Both the position numbers and the translations under genes were made by a program. The notes under the pieces are model-generated. The model had not been told where the DNA came from and ran no database searches. It worked only from the letters and a program-made list of their open reading frames with translations. Shown in pieces: positions 1-17,300 of a stretch of 64,000 nt of DNA. The DNA comes from Chrysomallon squamiferum (Eukaryota; Mollusca; Gastropoda; Neomphalida; Peltospiridae). Where the stretch lies: NCBI GenBank assembly GCA_012295275.1, contig CM022668.1, forward strand, positions 3,299,383-3,363,382, given 5' to 3'. The number at the start of each line of letters is the position of its first letter. Within the stretch, counting starts at the first letter, position 1.

Positions 1-1356
1 ACTCATACGTAAATCTAATACCTAAAAGTAACACCTAACACGTAAATCTAATAAAAGTAAATCTAACACCTAATACCTAAAAGAACACTAAAATCCTAAT
101 AAAAAAGTAACACCTAACACTCGTACGTAAATCTAATACCTAAAAGTAACACCTAACACTCGTAAAATCTAATATAAAAGTAACACCTAAACCTAAAAAG
201 TAACACCTAACACTCGTACGTAAATCTAAATCTAAAAGTACCTAAAATCTAATACCTAAAAGTAACACCTAACACTCAGCTAACACTCGTACGTAAAATA
301 CCTAAAAGTAAAAACTCGTACGTAAATAAAAAGTAACACCTAACACTAAAGTAACACCTAACACTCGTACGTAAATCTAATACCTAAAAAATCTGTAACA
401 CCTAACACTCGTACGTAAATCTAATACCTAAAAGTAACACCCTAACACTCACTCGTACGTAAATCTAAAAAAGTAATACCTAAAAAATCTAACACCTAAC
501 ACTAACACTCGTACGTAAATCTAATACCTAAAAGTAACACCTAAAAAAACACCTCTAAAAAGTAACACCTAACACTCGTAAATCTAATACCTAAATCTAA
601 TACCTAAAAGTAACACCTAACACTCGTAATCTAATACCTGAAAGTAACGTAAATCTAATACCTAAAAGTAACATACCTAATACCTAAAAGTAACAGCTAA
701 CACTCTAAATCTAATACCTAAAAGTAAAACCTAACTCTCGTACAATCTAATAAAAGTAACACCTAACACTAACACCTAACACTTGTACGTAAATCTAATA
801 CCTAAAAGTAACAGCTAAATCTAACACACCTAACACTCGTACGTAAATCTAATACCTAAAAGTAACACCTAACACTCGTACGTAAATCTAAAAAGTAACA
901 CCTAACACTAAAATCACTCGTACGTAAATCTAATACCTAAAAGTAACACCTAACACTCGTACGTAAATCTAATACCTAAAAGTAACACCTAACACTCGTA
1001 CGTAAATCTAATACCTAAAAGTAACAGTAACACTCGTACGTAAATCTAATACCTAAAAGTAACACCTAACACTCGTACGTAAATCTAATACCTAAAAGTA
1101 ACACCTAACACTCGTAAAAAATCCTAACACTAACACCTAACACTCGTACGTAAATCTAATACCTAAAAGAAACCTAAAAGACAGATAACACCTAACACTC
1201 ACTCGTACGTAAATCTAATACCTAAAAGTAACACCTAACACTCGTACGTAAATCTAATACCTAAAAGTAACAGCTAACACTCGTACGTAAATCTAATACC
1301 TAAAAGTAACAGCTAACACTCGTACGTAAATCTAATACCTAAAAGTAACACCTAAC
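1..1356. repeat. Degraded 39-bp satellite array
   Basis: The whole stretch is built from a unit of about 39 bp that begins CTCGTACGTAAATC, passes through TAATACCTAAAAGT and ends AACACCTAACA. Clean full-length units are seen around 930-1010 and 1200-1340. Elsewhere units are cut short by block deletions, mostly at the AAATCTAA and CCTAAAAG positions, and rejoined out of register. No ORF or gene is present. The array ends sharply near 1356, beside the truncated fibrinogen-related copy, and probably extends beyond the left edge of the window. Confidence 0.95.
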
Positions 1357-2281
1357 AGTTTCCCTCTTTGTGTCATTGTGTTTCTCTACTACAAACCTGC
1401 ACGAGGGGCAGATTATAGTGGGTTGCTTATTGCAATGAAAATTTTGCTGCTAAAAATAAAGAAAAGTCTGTCTATTATGTACCACAGACGTACGAATCAC
1501 TTTGAAACAGTTCTCAGTGTTCTTTCTGATCTGTAGGATAGACTCGGTAGATTCCGCTCTCATTTTTACCTTGTTTTCTTATCTCTTCACAGTCCACTGG
1601 TCGAGCAGATTCTTCTGTTTGTGTTTTATCTTCACAGTTTTTTTATTAATTAATTGTCGATATATTTTGTTATTAATGTATACATTTATATTAGTTATCA
1701 CTATCATAACCATAGTTATCGTTCTTATTATAATTACTATCAACAATATTAAGAAATGATGGTGAAGCAAATAAGAAGGAAATAGAAAGATGAAGGTGAA
1801 CTGCTATAGCAGTTAAGATAATATCATAGATATTTTTTTATTATAATTATTTTTTTAGATAAAATGTAATCAGACATCGTTAGAGAAAAAAGAAGCGGAG
1901 TGCAGTTTTTAAAGAGTCGTTTTACATTTTTCTGTAGATTTGTGTTTGCGACACTAACCCATATTTCTATCTTTGTATGTAGCTTTCTTATTTATTTACT
2001 ATTGTGATTATTATTATTGATATTATTTATTTATTTATTTATTTATCCATTTAAATGTTTCTAATTTTATCATTTCCAAAAATGTGTCGTCTACCTCTTG
2101 AGTTAGATGATACCTTTGTTGTTTATTTATTATTGTGATTATTATTAGTAGAAATAGTATTATTCTTATTATTAGTATTATTATATATATTATTTTATTT
2201 TTATTTTACAATTTAAAAAAATGTAAACGTTTACCTCTGGAGTTAACTGCAAAGAAACAAATTAATTTAATATTCAGAACG

Positions 2282-2285
<4 letters not shown>

Positions 2286-2363
<78 letters not shown>
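2286..2363. repeat. (GA)n microsatellite
   Basis: Pure GA run of about 78 bp. It lies just past the splice donor of exon 2 of the truncated minus-strand fibrinogen-related copy, so it is CT on the transcribed strand. Confidence 0.95.
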
Positions 2364-2368
<5 letters not shown>

Positions 2369-2627
2369 TCGTTTAGCTTACTTTGTGTTTGGCACTTTTC
2401 TAGTTCTTTTTCCAAACAGTCAATGCTCCACAGCATTTCTGACAGTCTAAAAGTGAAAAAAATTGTACATATTCACTTTTTCATTCATTGTTTTATGTTA
2501 GAAAGAGCTCTAAGATCAAAAACAAAACTACTTTTAAAGGTTACCTATGGTAATACTAAGAAATAATGTAAATATTTTCTGAATTTTTCAATGTTTCATT
2601 ATTAATATTAACAACAGTAGTATTTTT

Positions 2628-2628
2628 A

Positions 2629-2660
<32 letters not shown>

Positions 2661-2735
2661 CTAACAGTAGTAGTAGCATTAGTAGTAGTAGTAGTACTAG
2701 TAGAAGTAGTTGTAGTTTTACTAGTAGTAATACAA
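2628..2735. repeat. (TAG)n imperfect trinucleotide repeat
   Basis: Run of TAG triplets with interruptions, in intron 1 of the truncated fibrinogen-related copy. The intact paralogue carries the complementary CTA/ACT triplets at 6533-6600, so the repeat predates the duplication. Confidence 0.85.
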
Positions 2736-2929
2736 GTACAAAAGATCTGACGATGAATATGATATCAGAGTGAAAAAATGTGTACAATATAAACATAAAA
2801 TAAATAATTGACCTTCGAGGCCAACAAGCTGTGACTCAGCTACAGTCAGACATGTTAGAACCAGCAGAAAATATTTCATTTTTCAGTCTTTTCTCTTTCT
2901 TGTAGTCAGCACTTTGTCGAGCTGAGTGA

Positions 2930-3193
2930 ACACTGCAAACATGAGACTTATAAATGATTCTTTTCTTCTTTTTTTTACCTTTTTGCCAACGTGTACAGAG
3001 GAAAAATACGACGTAAAATGTATAATTAAATATTCTTTATGCGTTGTTTTGAAAGCTGCACAACAATATTTCAATTCTTTATCTTCAGTTTCTCATCGAT
3101 TCATATAAATTAATATGGATTTTAACATAAATTACAGTGGAAATCAATAATAGTAGACTTCATGTTCCTTGGTTAAACAGACAGGCAAAAATA

Positions 3194-3278
<85 letters not shown>

Positions 3279-4925
3279 TATTACTGTTATTGCTTATTTA
3301 ATCATTTCTATTGACTATTCTATTTTCTTTTTTCCTTTTCATATACTTTTCTTTCGTTTTTTTTATTGTTTCTTTTTTACATTTTTAATGATTTTTTTTT
3401 TTCTTTGTTCTTTTACCAACGTTTAGGAGGAAACACAACGAAAAGTAATAATGAAATGTTCTGTTTTTCCTGTTCTTTCTTTCTTTCTTTTTTTTTTTTT
3501 TTTGTTTATTATTGTCTCAAGAGTTGTTTATTTTTTTTTTATTTTTTTTATTTTTTTTTTGTTTGGTATGTTATGTTATGTTATTTTATGTTATGTTATT
3601 TATTTATTATCTTTTCTCCGCAAAATAAACAACTGCAAATTCCTGCTATATGTTTCCTTTCCACCAAAGCTGTTAGAATATTCGGACACTAATTAAATAG
3701 AATCATTTTTCTTATTCAAAATAAAGAAAGTATTTAAATTAATGTAACGAACGTAAAGAAACAACCAGATAAATCACATCCTTCATGCAGGTTCTGCTAA
3801 ACTGACAACAATGATTATGGACTTTATAAAATTAAAAAAATATGTATTTGCTAAAGTGTATCGGTATTGCTAGGAATACAAGTATTTATATCACAAGAAA
3901 TGTATTGTTCTGCATGTCCTGTCACCGCTGATAACCAAAATTATTAACCCTTTGCAATTGGTGTCATGACATCATTGCATACGTATGGAATGACATATTT
4001 GTTTATTCATTCATTCATTCGTTCATTCATTCATTCATTCATTCATTCATTTTATTTTATTTTATTTTATTTATTTTATTAGAGCTAATTTTAGAGCTAA
4101 TTATTCCGCCATGCCCATCGGTATTGCCGAAACTGAAAGGTATCAGTCTGAAAGTTGCTAAACCCAAACATAATGCATTCCCCTGTTTCCTTTGTTCCGA
4201 ACTCTGAGTTAGTCTGAGCTCTCTTTACAGTACTTCACACTTGCATACCACTCGATCTATCTGTCTATTTATCTACATTACAATGTGTATCAAAATGTAT
4301 GTGTTGTGTTTGAAAATATGTATATTGTAATGCATATTATAATGTGTGTGTTGTAATGTATTTTATAATGTATGTGATGCAATGTATATGAGAATGTATA
4401 TATTTTAATTCATATTGAAATGTATGTGCATTAGCTATCAGTATCTATATATGTATACGAAAGCGTATGTGTCTGTTTAATGTTTGTCTACGTCTGTGAT
4501 ATTTGATCTGTCTCTCTCTTTTTCTCTCTCTCTCTCTGTATATCTATATATCTCTGTTTGTATATGTATATGCATCTCCAGACCAAGTACATTACACATG
4601 TCTAAGTTTTAAAATAATCTGTTTTGCACATCTGTGCTGACAGAAAAGTTTTCTCTTTGAAGTAACATGTTTTCTTCTGTGTTTTATATTATGCTAAATG
4701 ACATTTACAGACTGACAAGCGTTAAAGTACAGTTCAGGTATTTATTTTATCTTTCAAGAAAAGCATTTTTTGTTTGTATTTATTTATTTTTTATCTCATA
4801 AACTTTAAAATGATATGTTTTCTTTAGCTGAGAATAGCAAATAAAATTGAATAATGTCCATTACCAGTAGGGCTGTAACCAATAAGCGTCAGTAGATGGC
4901 AACGTTAGGTAGGAGTTTTATTATT
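2930..4925. repeat. Segmental duplication, copy 1
   Basis: Roughly 2 kb that recurs in the same orientation at 12200-14925. Shared landmarks are the 5' flank of the fibrinogen-related genes (CGTGTACAGAGGAAAAATAC near 2990 and 12236), an (ATT)n run (3196-3280), GGAGGAAACA near 3427 and 13000, AATATTCGGACACTAATTAA near 3680 and 13220, an ATTC repeat near 4010, and CCAATAAGCGTCAGTAGATG near 4880 and 14863. The copy contains no convincing gene; its ORFs are products of T-rich and repeat sequence. Confidence 0.85.
3196..3280. repeat. (ATT)n microsatellite
   Basis: Run of ATT triplets of about 85 bp. The matching site in the second copy of the segmental duplication is 12450-12507. Confidence 0.95.
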
Positions 4926-6060
4926 ATGATTATTGTTATTTGTGTTTTTTTGGGAGGTAATTTATTTTATTAATTTAAAAAAAAATATATTTCTGTTTTT
5001 TTATTGGGATTGTTGTTACTTATTTGTTTCATTGTGGGGGTTGATTCATTTTATTATTTTTTTATATTTTTATTTATCTATTTGTTTATTTTTATTTTTT
5101 CTTTGTTTTTTTTAAATTTATTTTATAGACCTCGCATTAAGGCGATTTGTAGCAGGAATTAGGAAAGGTTTATTTCGAGCAAAATAAATAAGTAATATAA
5201 AGTAAAAGAAAATAAAAGAAATCAAAAGAAAACAAAATAAAAAACAAAACAAACTAAATAAGCAAAATAAAATAAAATAATAGAAAAAGAGTTGACCCCC
5301 CTTAACTCATTTAAATTGCGTTCATGAAAGGGCTTCAGGATGTATTTGTAATATAATTTAAGAAAAGTTGTTAATAAAACGATGGTAATAATTTAAGTTT
5401 TTGTGATAATACACCTGAATCTAAACAACATTAACTATTTAATGTAATATTACTGATCACTTGTCGTTCTTGAATTGTGATAATTTAATTTTGTTGGATT
5501 TAATTAATTAATTAATTAATTTATTTATTTATTTATTTATTTGTTTATTTATTTATAATTTAGCTGTCTTCCTACAGACGATTTAGAGTTGTCTTTCCTG
5601 ACGTGTTACCTTTTATAGCTGTTTTTCAAACACAAGACACAATATGAAACAAAACAGGTCTACATTTTCATTAAAGTAATCTATTCAGCGTAATACACCA
5701 TGTTCTTTTCCTTTTACGATTTTTTACGTTATCTACTTCTCTGTTTCTTTTCGCATTTTCAATTACATCTTCAATTATTGCCTATTTATTTATTTATCTA
5801 TTTATCTAATTATTGATTATTTATTTACTTTTTATTTTCGTTGTTTATTTGTTTCGTTTATAATTTACTGTCCTCTTTCAGACCTCCATTTAACTCTTTT
5901 AAATTACATTCACGAAATGGCTTTAGGATGTACTGGAAATCTAATTAAGAATAAAAGGTTTTCAATTCAATTATGATAATACTTTCAGGACACACTGACT
6001 TTTTTCAGTCTGTTTTTCTCTAATTTTGTCTGTCTGTTTGTTTAACCAAGTAATAGATGA
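4926..6060. other. AT-rich intergenic stretch with diverged repeats
   Basis: No gene is seen. The stretch holds T-rich low-complexity runs (4930-5130), TTTA repeats (5515-5560) and two related blocks, near 5297-5345 and 5885-5945, sharing TTTAACTC and TTTAGGATGTA-like words. The block at 5565-5680 recurs near 11505-11610 and, inverted, near 18490-18560. These look like pieces of an old duplicated flank. Confidence 0.6.
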
Positions 6061-6273
6061 TGTAAGATATAAAAGTTTACTGTTATTGATTTCCACTGAA
6101 ACTTACATTTGTTTTCCTAACTAATTTAAATTAATCGATGAGAGACTGAAGATAATGAATTAAAATATTGTTATTTAACAACTGTGCAGCTTTCAGAATA
6201 TTTAATTATCCATTTTACGTCGTATTTCTCCTCTGTACACGTTGGCAAAAAGGAAAAACAAGGAGAAAAGAAG

Positions 6274-6283
6274 CATTTATAAG
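6274..6283 (+). promoter_or_regulatory. TATA-like core promoter of fibrinogen-related gene A
   Basis: CATTTATAAG lies about 70 bp before the start codon at 6350. The same box and the sequence between it and the ATG are preserved, inverted, before the truncated copy (complement of 2946-2955). That conservation in a region otherwise rich in indels supports a core promoter. The transcription start is inferred, not seen. Confidence 0.55.
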
Positions 6284-6349
6284 TCTCACGTTTGCAGTGT
6301 TCACACAGCTCGACAAAGTGCTGACTACAAGAAAGAGAAAACACTGAAA

Positions 6350-10434
<4,085 letters not shown>

Positions 10435-10438
10435 TCTC

Positions 10439-10444
10439 AATAAA
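10439..10444 (+). terminator. Polyadenylation signal of gene A
   Basis: AATAAA five bases after the TAA stop, followed by a GT/T-rich stretch (10460-10550) typical of a cleavage-site downstream element. The very short 3' UTR this implies is plausible but unproven. Confidence 0.55.
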
Positions 10445-11849
10445 TTGTAGTCAGCTGTCATGGTTTGTTTGTTGTTGCTGTTGTTGTTGTTTTTTGTTGT
10501 TATTGCTGTTGTTTTTTGTTTATTCTAATTGTTGTTGTTTTGTTTTTAATTAATGTTATGTTTCTGGTGTTCAAATTACACACACACATCCAGATAAACA
10601 TTCATCGAAAACTGAAAGTGATGCGTATAACGATTGTTCAATTATTTCATCACACAGACGGCATTCATGAACTAGATGACAACTTTGTTATGAGGAGGGG
10701 TGTGTACAGTAACATCACAAGATGATGAGACCCGTTTACACATATACATATACACGTAAAGACATACATACAACCATACGCACAATTCTAACATTTGCAA
10801 ATTTCAAATACATGAGTATTAAAATGATAAATATTTTCAATTTTATGTCAGCTCACAATGCACATGGATTAGAACAATATTCTTAATAACCTCAAAATAA
10901 AAAACTGTATTTAAATTTGTGAAAAAAGTATCAACAAATGATTTGACTATGTATGGTGAGTACTGTAAGCTGAAGAAATGTTAAATAGGTTTTGGATAAT
11001 TTCAACAATCTTTGATAATTTGGATAAAATTACAAGACAACCAAAAACGACGAAATATAATTCAAATTTGAAACATTAATGTTTGGTAGAAAAGCTGACT
11101 ACAGATGACTTACCATTTTTTATGTAAACGCTATTTAAATGAAAGTGGAGACTGTTTATCATATAAAGAATTTATAACATTATATAACTTGAGATTTTCT
11201 TGAATATGCGTCATTAATAACTGTCATTAAGACTTGTGGTATATAGATTATTTAAATGGTGACAGCTTTCCAAGTCCTCAAAATCTGGTTTCCCTTTTTA
11301 ATGAATATTTTATACAAATAAAGTATACAAATCACGGATTTAGTTATTACACTAAGCAATGAAAAAATATCTTCTCTTTTCCATGTTAAAGTGTAAACAA
11401 GTCGACTCTGCCTTAATTTCAATACAGAATTATACATAACATTTTAACTACTAAGCGACTTTTATATAAAATTCATTTAATTAGTAGTAAACAAGTAGAT
11501 TTTAGAGACAATCATATAGGGTTGTCTTTGCTGACCTCGTATCTTTTATAGCTGTTTATCAAACACAAGGCAGACTATGAAACAAGACAGGTCTACAGTG
11601 TAATTCACAATTTTTGATTTTTCGATTTTTGTTTACGTTCAGTTGTCGTTTTTACCTGTTTCTCTTTATAATAGATTTCCTTAAAAAAAGAAACCAAAAC
11701 ACGAAGAAAAAATAAAGAAAATATGAAAAAAAAAAAATAACAACAAAAAAGTTAAATAAATTAGTGTGATATTTTGAGGTTGAGAATTTGCCAGTTCTGA
11801 TAAAAATGGTAGATTCAATACTCATTTGCATCGTTTCAGTTCGGAAAGA

Positions 11850-11882
<33 letters not shown>

Positions 11883-12143
11883 AACCATTAAAGTAAAAAT
11901 ATTATGTTTCACGTTTTCATTCCTGGAAAAGCAATAACTATTTACTGCTAAAATGTCCCCTTGACCTTCATGTCAATTGTCAGTGTCCACACAACGGCTA
12001 CATTTCCTAAATGGACAATGGTATTTTCTACCATAAATGGCCTAAGCCTTTTACATAACTGAGCCAAATAATTTTCAGACTAGAAGTACTGCTTTTACAA
12101 CTATTAATACTATTACTATCACAATAATTATTATTATTATTTT

Positions 12144-12175
<32 letters not shown>

Positions 12176-12199
12176 TTACTACTACAATTATTATTATTA
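10445..12199. other. Intergenic, no gene seen
   Basis: AT-rich non-coding sequence. It holds a poly(A) run (about 11851-11880), an A-rich block (11680-11760), short TTA/ACT triplet repeats (12118-12200) and a block at 11505-11610 that also occurs near 5565-5680. No splice-bounded coding segment was recognised on either strand. Confidence 0.6.
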
Positions 12200-12464
12200 T
12201 TAATGATTCTTTTCTTCATTTTTTTTTTTTTGCAAACGTGTACAGAGGAAAAATACGACCTAAAATGCTTAACTAATTATATTCTCTATGCGTTGTTTCG
12301 AAAGCTGCACAACAATATTTCAATTCTTTATTTTAACTTTCATTTAATTTAGTATGGATGTTAACATAAATTACAGTGGAAATCAATAACAGTAAACTTT
12401 CACGTCTTTCATCATCTGATTCTTCCTTAAAGAGACAGAAAAAAATACATTATTATTATTATTA

Positions 12465-12508
<44 letters not shown>

Positions 12509-12581
12509 TATTACTGCTATTGCTTATTTAATCATTTGATTTCATTTTATTATTATTTTTTGTAAGAATGTGAACATTTAC

Positions 12582-12872
<291 letters not shown>

Positions 12873-14176
12873 TTTCTATTGACTATTGTGTTTTCTTTTT
12901 TCCTTCTCATATAATTTTCTTTCGGTTTTTTTATTGTTTCTTTTTTTTAAATTTTTAATGAATTTTGTTTTGTTTGTTTGTTCTTTTACCAACGTTTAGG
13001 AGGAAACAGAACGAAAAGTAATAATGAAATGCTCAGTTTCTCCTTTTCTTTCTTTCTTTCTTTTTTGTTTATTAATGTCTCAAGGGTTGTTTTTGTTCTT
13101 CTTTTTTTTGGTTTTGTATGTTATGTTATGTTATGTTATGTTATTTATTTATTATCTTTTCTCCGCAAAATAAACAACTCCAAATTCCTGCTATATGTTT
13201 CCTTTCCACCAAAACTGTTAGAATATTCGGACACTAATTAAATAGAATCATTTTTCTTGTTCAAAATAAAGAAAGTATTTAAATTAATGTAACGAACGTA
13301 AAGAAAGAACCAGATAAATTACATCTTTCATGCAGGTTCTGCTAAATTGACAACAATGATTATGGATTTTATAAAATTCAAAAAATATGTATTTGCTAAA
13401 GTGTATCGGTATTGCTAGGAATACAAGTATTTATATCTCAAGAAATGTATTGTTCTGCATGTCCTGTCACCGCTGATAACAAAAAATTCGAATGTAAATT
13501 TTTAAACCTTTGCAGTTGGTGTCATGACATCATTGCATACGTATGGATGTTAGATTTATTTATTTATTTATTTATTCATTCATTCATTCATTCATTCGTT
13601 CGTTAATTTATTCATTTTATTTTATTTTATTTATTTTATTTTATTTAAGCTAATTTTAGAGCTAATTAATACCCCATGCCTGTCGATATGGCAGATAGTA
13701 AAAAGTCCCAGTCTGAAAGATGCTAAACCCAAACATATTGCATTCCCCATATTCCTTTGGACCGAAGTTGCAGTAAGTTTGTGACCTCTTTACAGTATTT
13801 CACAATTGTGTACTTCTCCATCTATCTATCAGTCTATTTATCTACATTATAATGTGCATGAAAATGTATGTTCCCTAATGTGTATGTTGTAATGTGAATG
13901 AAAATGTATGTTTTGTATATGAAAATGTATATCTTGTAATGCATGTGATAATGTATGTATTGCAATGTAGATTATAATATATCTGATGTAATGTATATGA
14001 GAATGTGTTTATTTTAATTCATATTGAAATGTATGTGCATTGGCTAATATATGTATATACGTATGTGTCAGCACAAATGTTATACCAGGTGAAAGTGTAT
14101 GTGTCTGTTTAATATTTGTCTACGTCTACGATATTTGATCTGTCTCTGTCTCTGTATATATATGAATATATCTATA

Positions 14177-14314
<138 letters not shown>

Positions 14315-14429
14315 TGTATATGTTTGTAAGTATATGTCTCAGTAGCTGGGTCTCTGATTGTGTGTGTCTGGGTGTCTATTGTGCTTAGGGGTTGATTACT
14401 GTTAAACTTACCTGAGTGAAACATTTTAC

Positions 14430-14432
<3 letters not shown>

Positions 14433-14505
<73 letters not shown>
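14433..14505. repeat. (CT)n microsatellite
   Basis: CT run of about 73 bp, expanded relative to the short CT stretch near 4510-4540 in the other duplication copy. Confidence 0.95.
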
Positions 14506-14510
<5 letters not shown>

Positions 14511-14528
14511 GTCTCTGTCTTGAAACGT

Positions 14529-14651
14529 GTTACTTCAAAGACAAAACGTTTCTGTCAGCACACACATATATATATGCATATCCAGTCTAAGTTTTAAAAT
14601 AATCTGTTTTGCACATCTGTGCTGACAGAAACGTTTTCTCTTTGAAGTAAC
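14529..14651. repeat. Inverted repeat, 34-bp arms
   Basis: GTTACTTCAAAGACAAAACG starts the left arm (14529-14562). The right arm (14618-14651) is its near-perfect reverse complement and ends CTCTTTGAAGTAAC. The spacer is about 55 bp. Only the right arm exists in the matching place of the first duplication copy (near 4630-4665), so the left arm is a later fold-back copy. Confidence 0.85.
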
Positions 14652-14925
14652 ATATTTTCTTCTGTGTTTTATATTATGCTAAATGACATTTACAGACCGA
14701 AAGCGTTACATTACAGTTCAGGTATTTATTTTATCTTTCAAGAAAAGCATTTTGTGTTTGTATTTATTTATTTTTTATCTCATAAACTTTAAAATTATAT
14801 GTTTTCTTTAGCTGAGAATAGCAAATAAAATTGACTAGTGTCCATTACCAGTAGGGCTGTAACCAATAAGCGTCAGTAGATGGCAACGTTAGGTAGGAGT
14901 TTTATTATTATGATTATTGTTATTT

Positions 14926-16542
14926 GTATTTTTTGTGGGCGCAATTTATTTTGTTAATTTTTAAAAATAATTCTGTATTTTTATTTTTTTTTTTTTTTTT
15001 TTTGGAGACAGCTAAATAATGAGATTATAATATTTTATATTATTATGACACAATCAAATAAACGTGACATTATCAACGTGTTTGAAAAAATACACTGCGT
15101 CTGTGAATCAAAATACTCTCATATTATAGAAAATATATTCCCTTTGTACAGAATAACTTTTTTTATTAAAAAAAAAAAAAAAATTCCATGACAAGTCTGT
15201 TGATGACGATGTAATAAACACATGATATAAAGTCACAGCAGAAGATGTTGTATAATTTTGTACGTTTCGTTATTTTTTGTTTTTAAGCCACAGCATGCAT
15301 TAGAAAAAAAGGACGACAAATTATTAGACAGTCTTAGCAAATTTCATATTTACACTCTGATCGTTTTAGCGTATACAGATACCGGACCCATTATCCGGAC
15401 TCCTTGGAGCCTCAGGCATTCCGGATTTCGGGATTTTCCGGATTTGTGGTACTAAGCCATCTATATACGAAAACAATTAGGCATGAAAATTATAAAATTA
15501 AAAACATGAAGAAAATAATAATAATAAACATTATAAAATTACAAACATTAGTTTCGGTGCTGCAAACATTGTATTGGAAAAAAATACGATCAGATTTTAT
15601 ATATTATACTATCGACAGATTTTAATTTAACACATGTAAGCCTTCAATAGGTTAATTAGCTAAAAAATAAATATCACACAAACGGAAATACTCAGTTAGC
15701 TTTTTATTCAGCCACTTTATGTAAAACGTTTCCTAAAACTCGACAAAACTTTCACATGGAAGAAAATACGCGAGAAAACGAAATTGTAATGGACGATCGG
15801 GAATGCGCTCTGGATTTTGATTATTAACATTGGAAACAGTTGTTATTATTATTATTTTTAAGTAAAATCTGAAAAACAATAATATCGATGTGGTAAACTA
15901 TATTCTCTCGTTTCAAGCAAGAGTGGAATTAACATGTTCTTGGGTAAAAACAAAAAGTAAACAATGTTCGATTTGCATCCTCAAGTTACCAGAATTCGAG
16001 CTGATAAGAAACATACATAAAATAGTTTTGGACAGGAGGATTAAAATCGTAAGGTAAATATACAAAACTGATGTTGTGATTTCTAGCTTTATTAATCTTT
16101 CAGTCGATTACTGATATACAATGACTTCTGTTTTACTTCGGTCTATTTTTGAATATGCATTTATGTATTGTAATGCATTTACAATGTATGTGTTGTAATG
16201 TATGCTAGAATTTGTGTGTTTTAATGAACATAAAAATGTATTTCTTGTAATGCATGTAAAAATGTGTGTTGTAATGCACTTTGACAACTATGTATTAGGA
16301 ACACTGGAAATAGGAGACCTACTTATTTTTTTCTTTCGTTGTTTTAATTATTTATTTATTTTATTTTTCTTTCTTTCGTTGATTCTTTTTTCATTTCTTT
16401 CTCTCTTTCTTTCTTCTTTCTCTCGATCTTCTGAGACTTGATTTGAACTATTTATTTCTAAGATTTCTACTTCTTATTTATTTATTTATCTATTTATTTA
16501 TTTATTATATATTTATTTATTTATTTATTATTATTATTATTG

Positions 16543-16595
<53 letters not shown>

Positions 16596-16723
16596 TAATT
16601 TAATAGTAATTTAGTAGTAACTTTTGTACATTGATATTATTATTCGTCTTTTTTTTTCCTTTCTTTTTTTGTTATTGCGGTTGTTGCTGTATGTACGTAT
16701 GTATGTATGCACCTCTTCTTCTT

Positions 16724-16807
<84 letters not shown>

Positions 16808-16954
16808 AAATCCCACAGTTTAAATATCTGGCAATAATAATCATAAAGAAAACACTTAAATATAAAAGTTTTCATTCAATATACTATAAACATTCAGTAA
16901 ACGTTCAAAATGATTCTGAAGGACTTCACCAAATTTTTATTTTAGGTTATTTTA
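14926..16954. other. Intergenic, microsatellites and repeat relics
   Basis: No gene is supported. The stretch holds a T run (14982-15003), a block near 15372-15452 with repeated CCGGA words (CATTATCCGGACTCC, ATTCCGGATTTCGGG) that may be a transposon end, (ATT)n at 16525-16594, and (TTC)n then (TTA)n at 16717-16803. The remainder is unremarkable AT-rich sequence. Confidence 0.55.
16717..16803. repeat. (TTC)n(TTA)n compound microsatellite
   Basis: TTC triplets (16717-16752) change without a break into TTA triplets to 16803. The two arrays are joined by a single substitution type (C to A). Confidence 0.95.
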
Positions 16955-17300
16955 TTTTATTTATTTTCAGCGAAATAAACCCATCCTAATGTTTGTTATA
17001 TGTTTGCTCTCCATCAAAATTGTTAGAATATACGGATAGATATAAAATACAAACATTTTTTCTTATTTAAAATTAACGAACGTACAAAACAGAACAAGGG
17101 TTACGGATTTTGTCTAAATATAAAATATTTGTAAATTCTATCTTTATTTCTAGGAATACAGATTATTTATATCTCTGGCCTTTATAGTTATACGGAACCT
17201 GTCAACGCTGATAACAAAGAATTACAACAAAATAACACTGTTACAAAACATTAGAATATGAACATATGACGTCACTGCATGCGTATTGAATGACAGAAAT
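16955..17300. repeat. Dispersed repeat copy (third copy of flank element)
   Basis: Begins near GCGAAATAAACCCATCCTAA, passes TTGTTAGAATATACGGA and ATTAACGAACGTAC, and ends near TGACGTCACTGCATGCGTAT. The same order of words occurs at about 3610-3990, 13150-13550 and 18820-19200, and part of it at 18060-18210. Divergence is higher than between the two copies inside the segmental duplication. Confidence 0.7.

Larger units (their letters stand above)
1514..2879 (-). pseudogene. Truncated fibrinogen-related gene copy
   Basis: This minus-strand copy matches the intact gene at 6350-10434 exon by exon. Exon 1 (2813-2879) starts MKYFLLVLTCLTVAES, the same signal peptide, but lacks 25 nt near its end and so changes phase. 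Exon 2 (2382-2446) is 65 nt like its paralogue and reads LEKELEKCQ. The 12-nt microexon (2235-2246) is kept. The first fibrinogen exon (about 1514-1629) reads PVDCEEIRKQ and then meets an in-frame TGA (1514-1516) where the intact gene continues into IDVYCE. The exons for the rest of the domain are absent, and unrelated sequence and the satellite lie where they should be. Joining exon 1 to exon 2 gives a premature stop. I infer a dead copy. A very short secreted peptide cannot be excluded. Confidence 0.85.

Noticed and set aside
1-1356. Telomere-like CCTAA words
   Set aside because: The words are spaced within a 39-bp unit and there is no run of TTAGGG or CCCTAA, so this is a satellite, not a telomere.
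15372-15452. CCGGA-rich block as a transposon end or regulatory cluster
   Set aside because: The repeated words are suggestive but no boundaries or partner end were found, so I only mention it in the intergenic entry.
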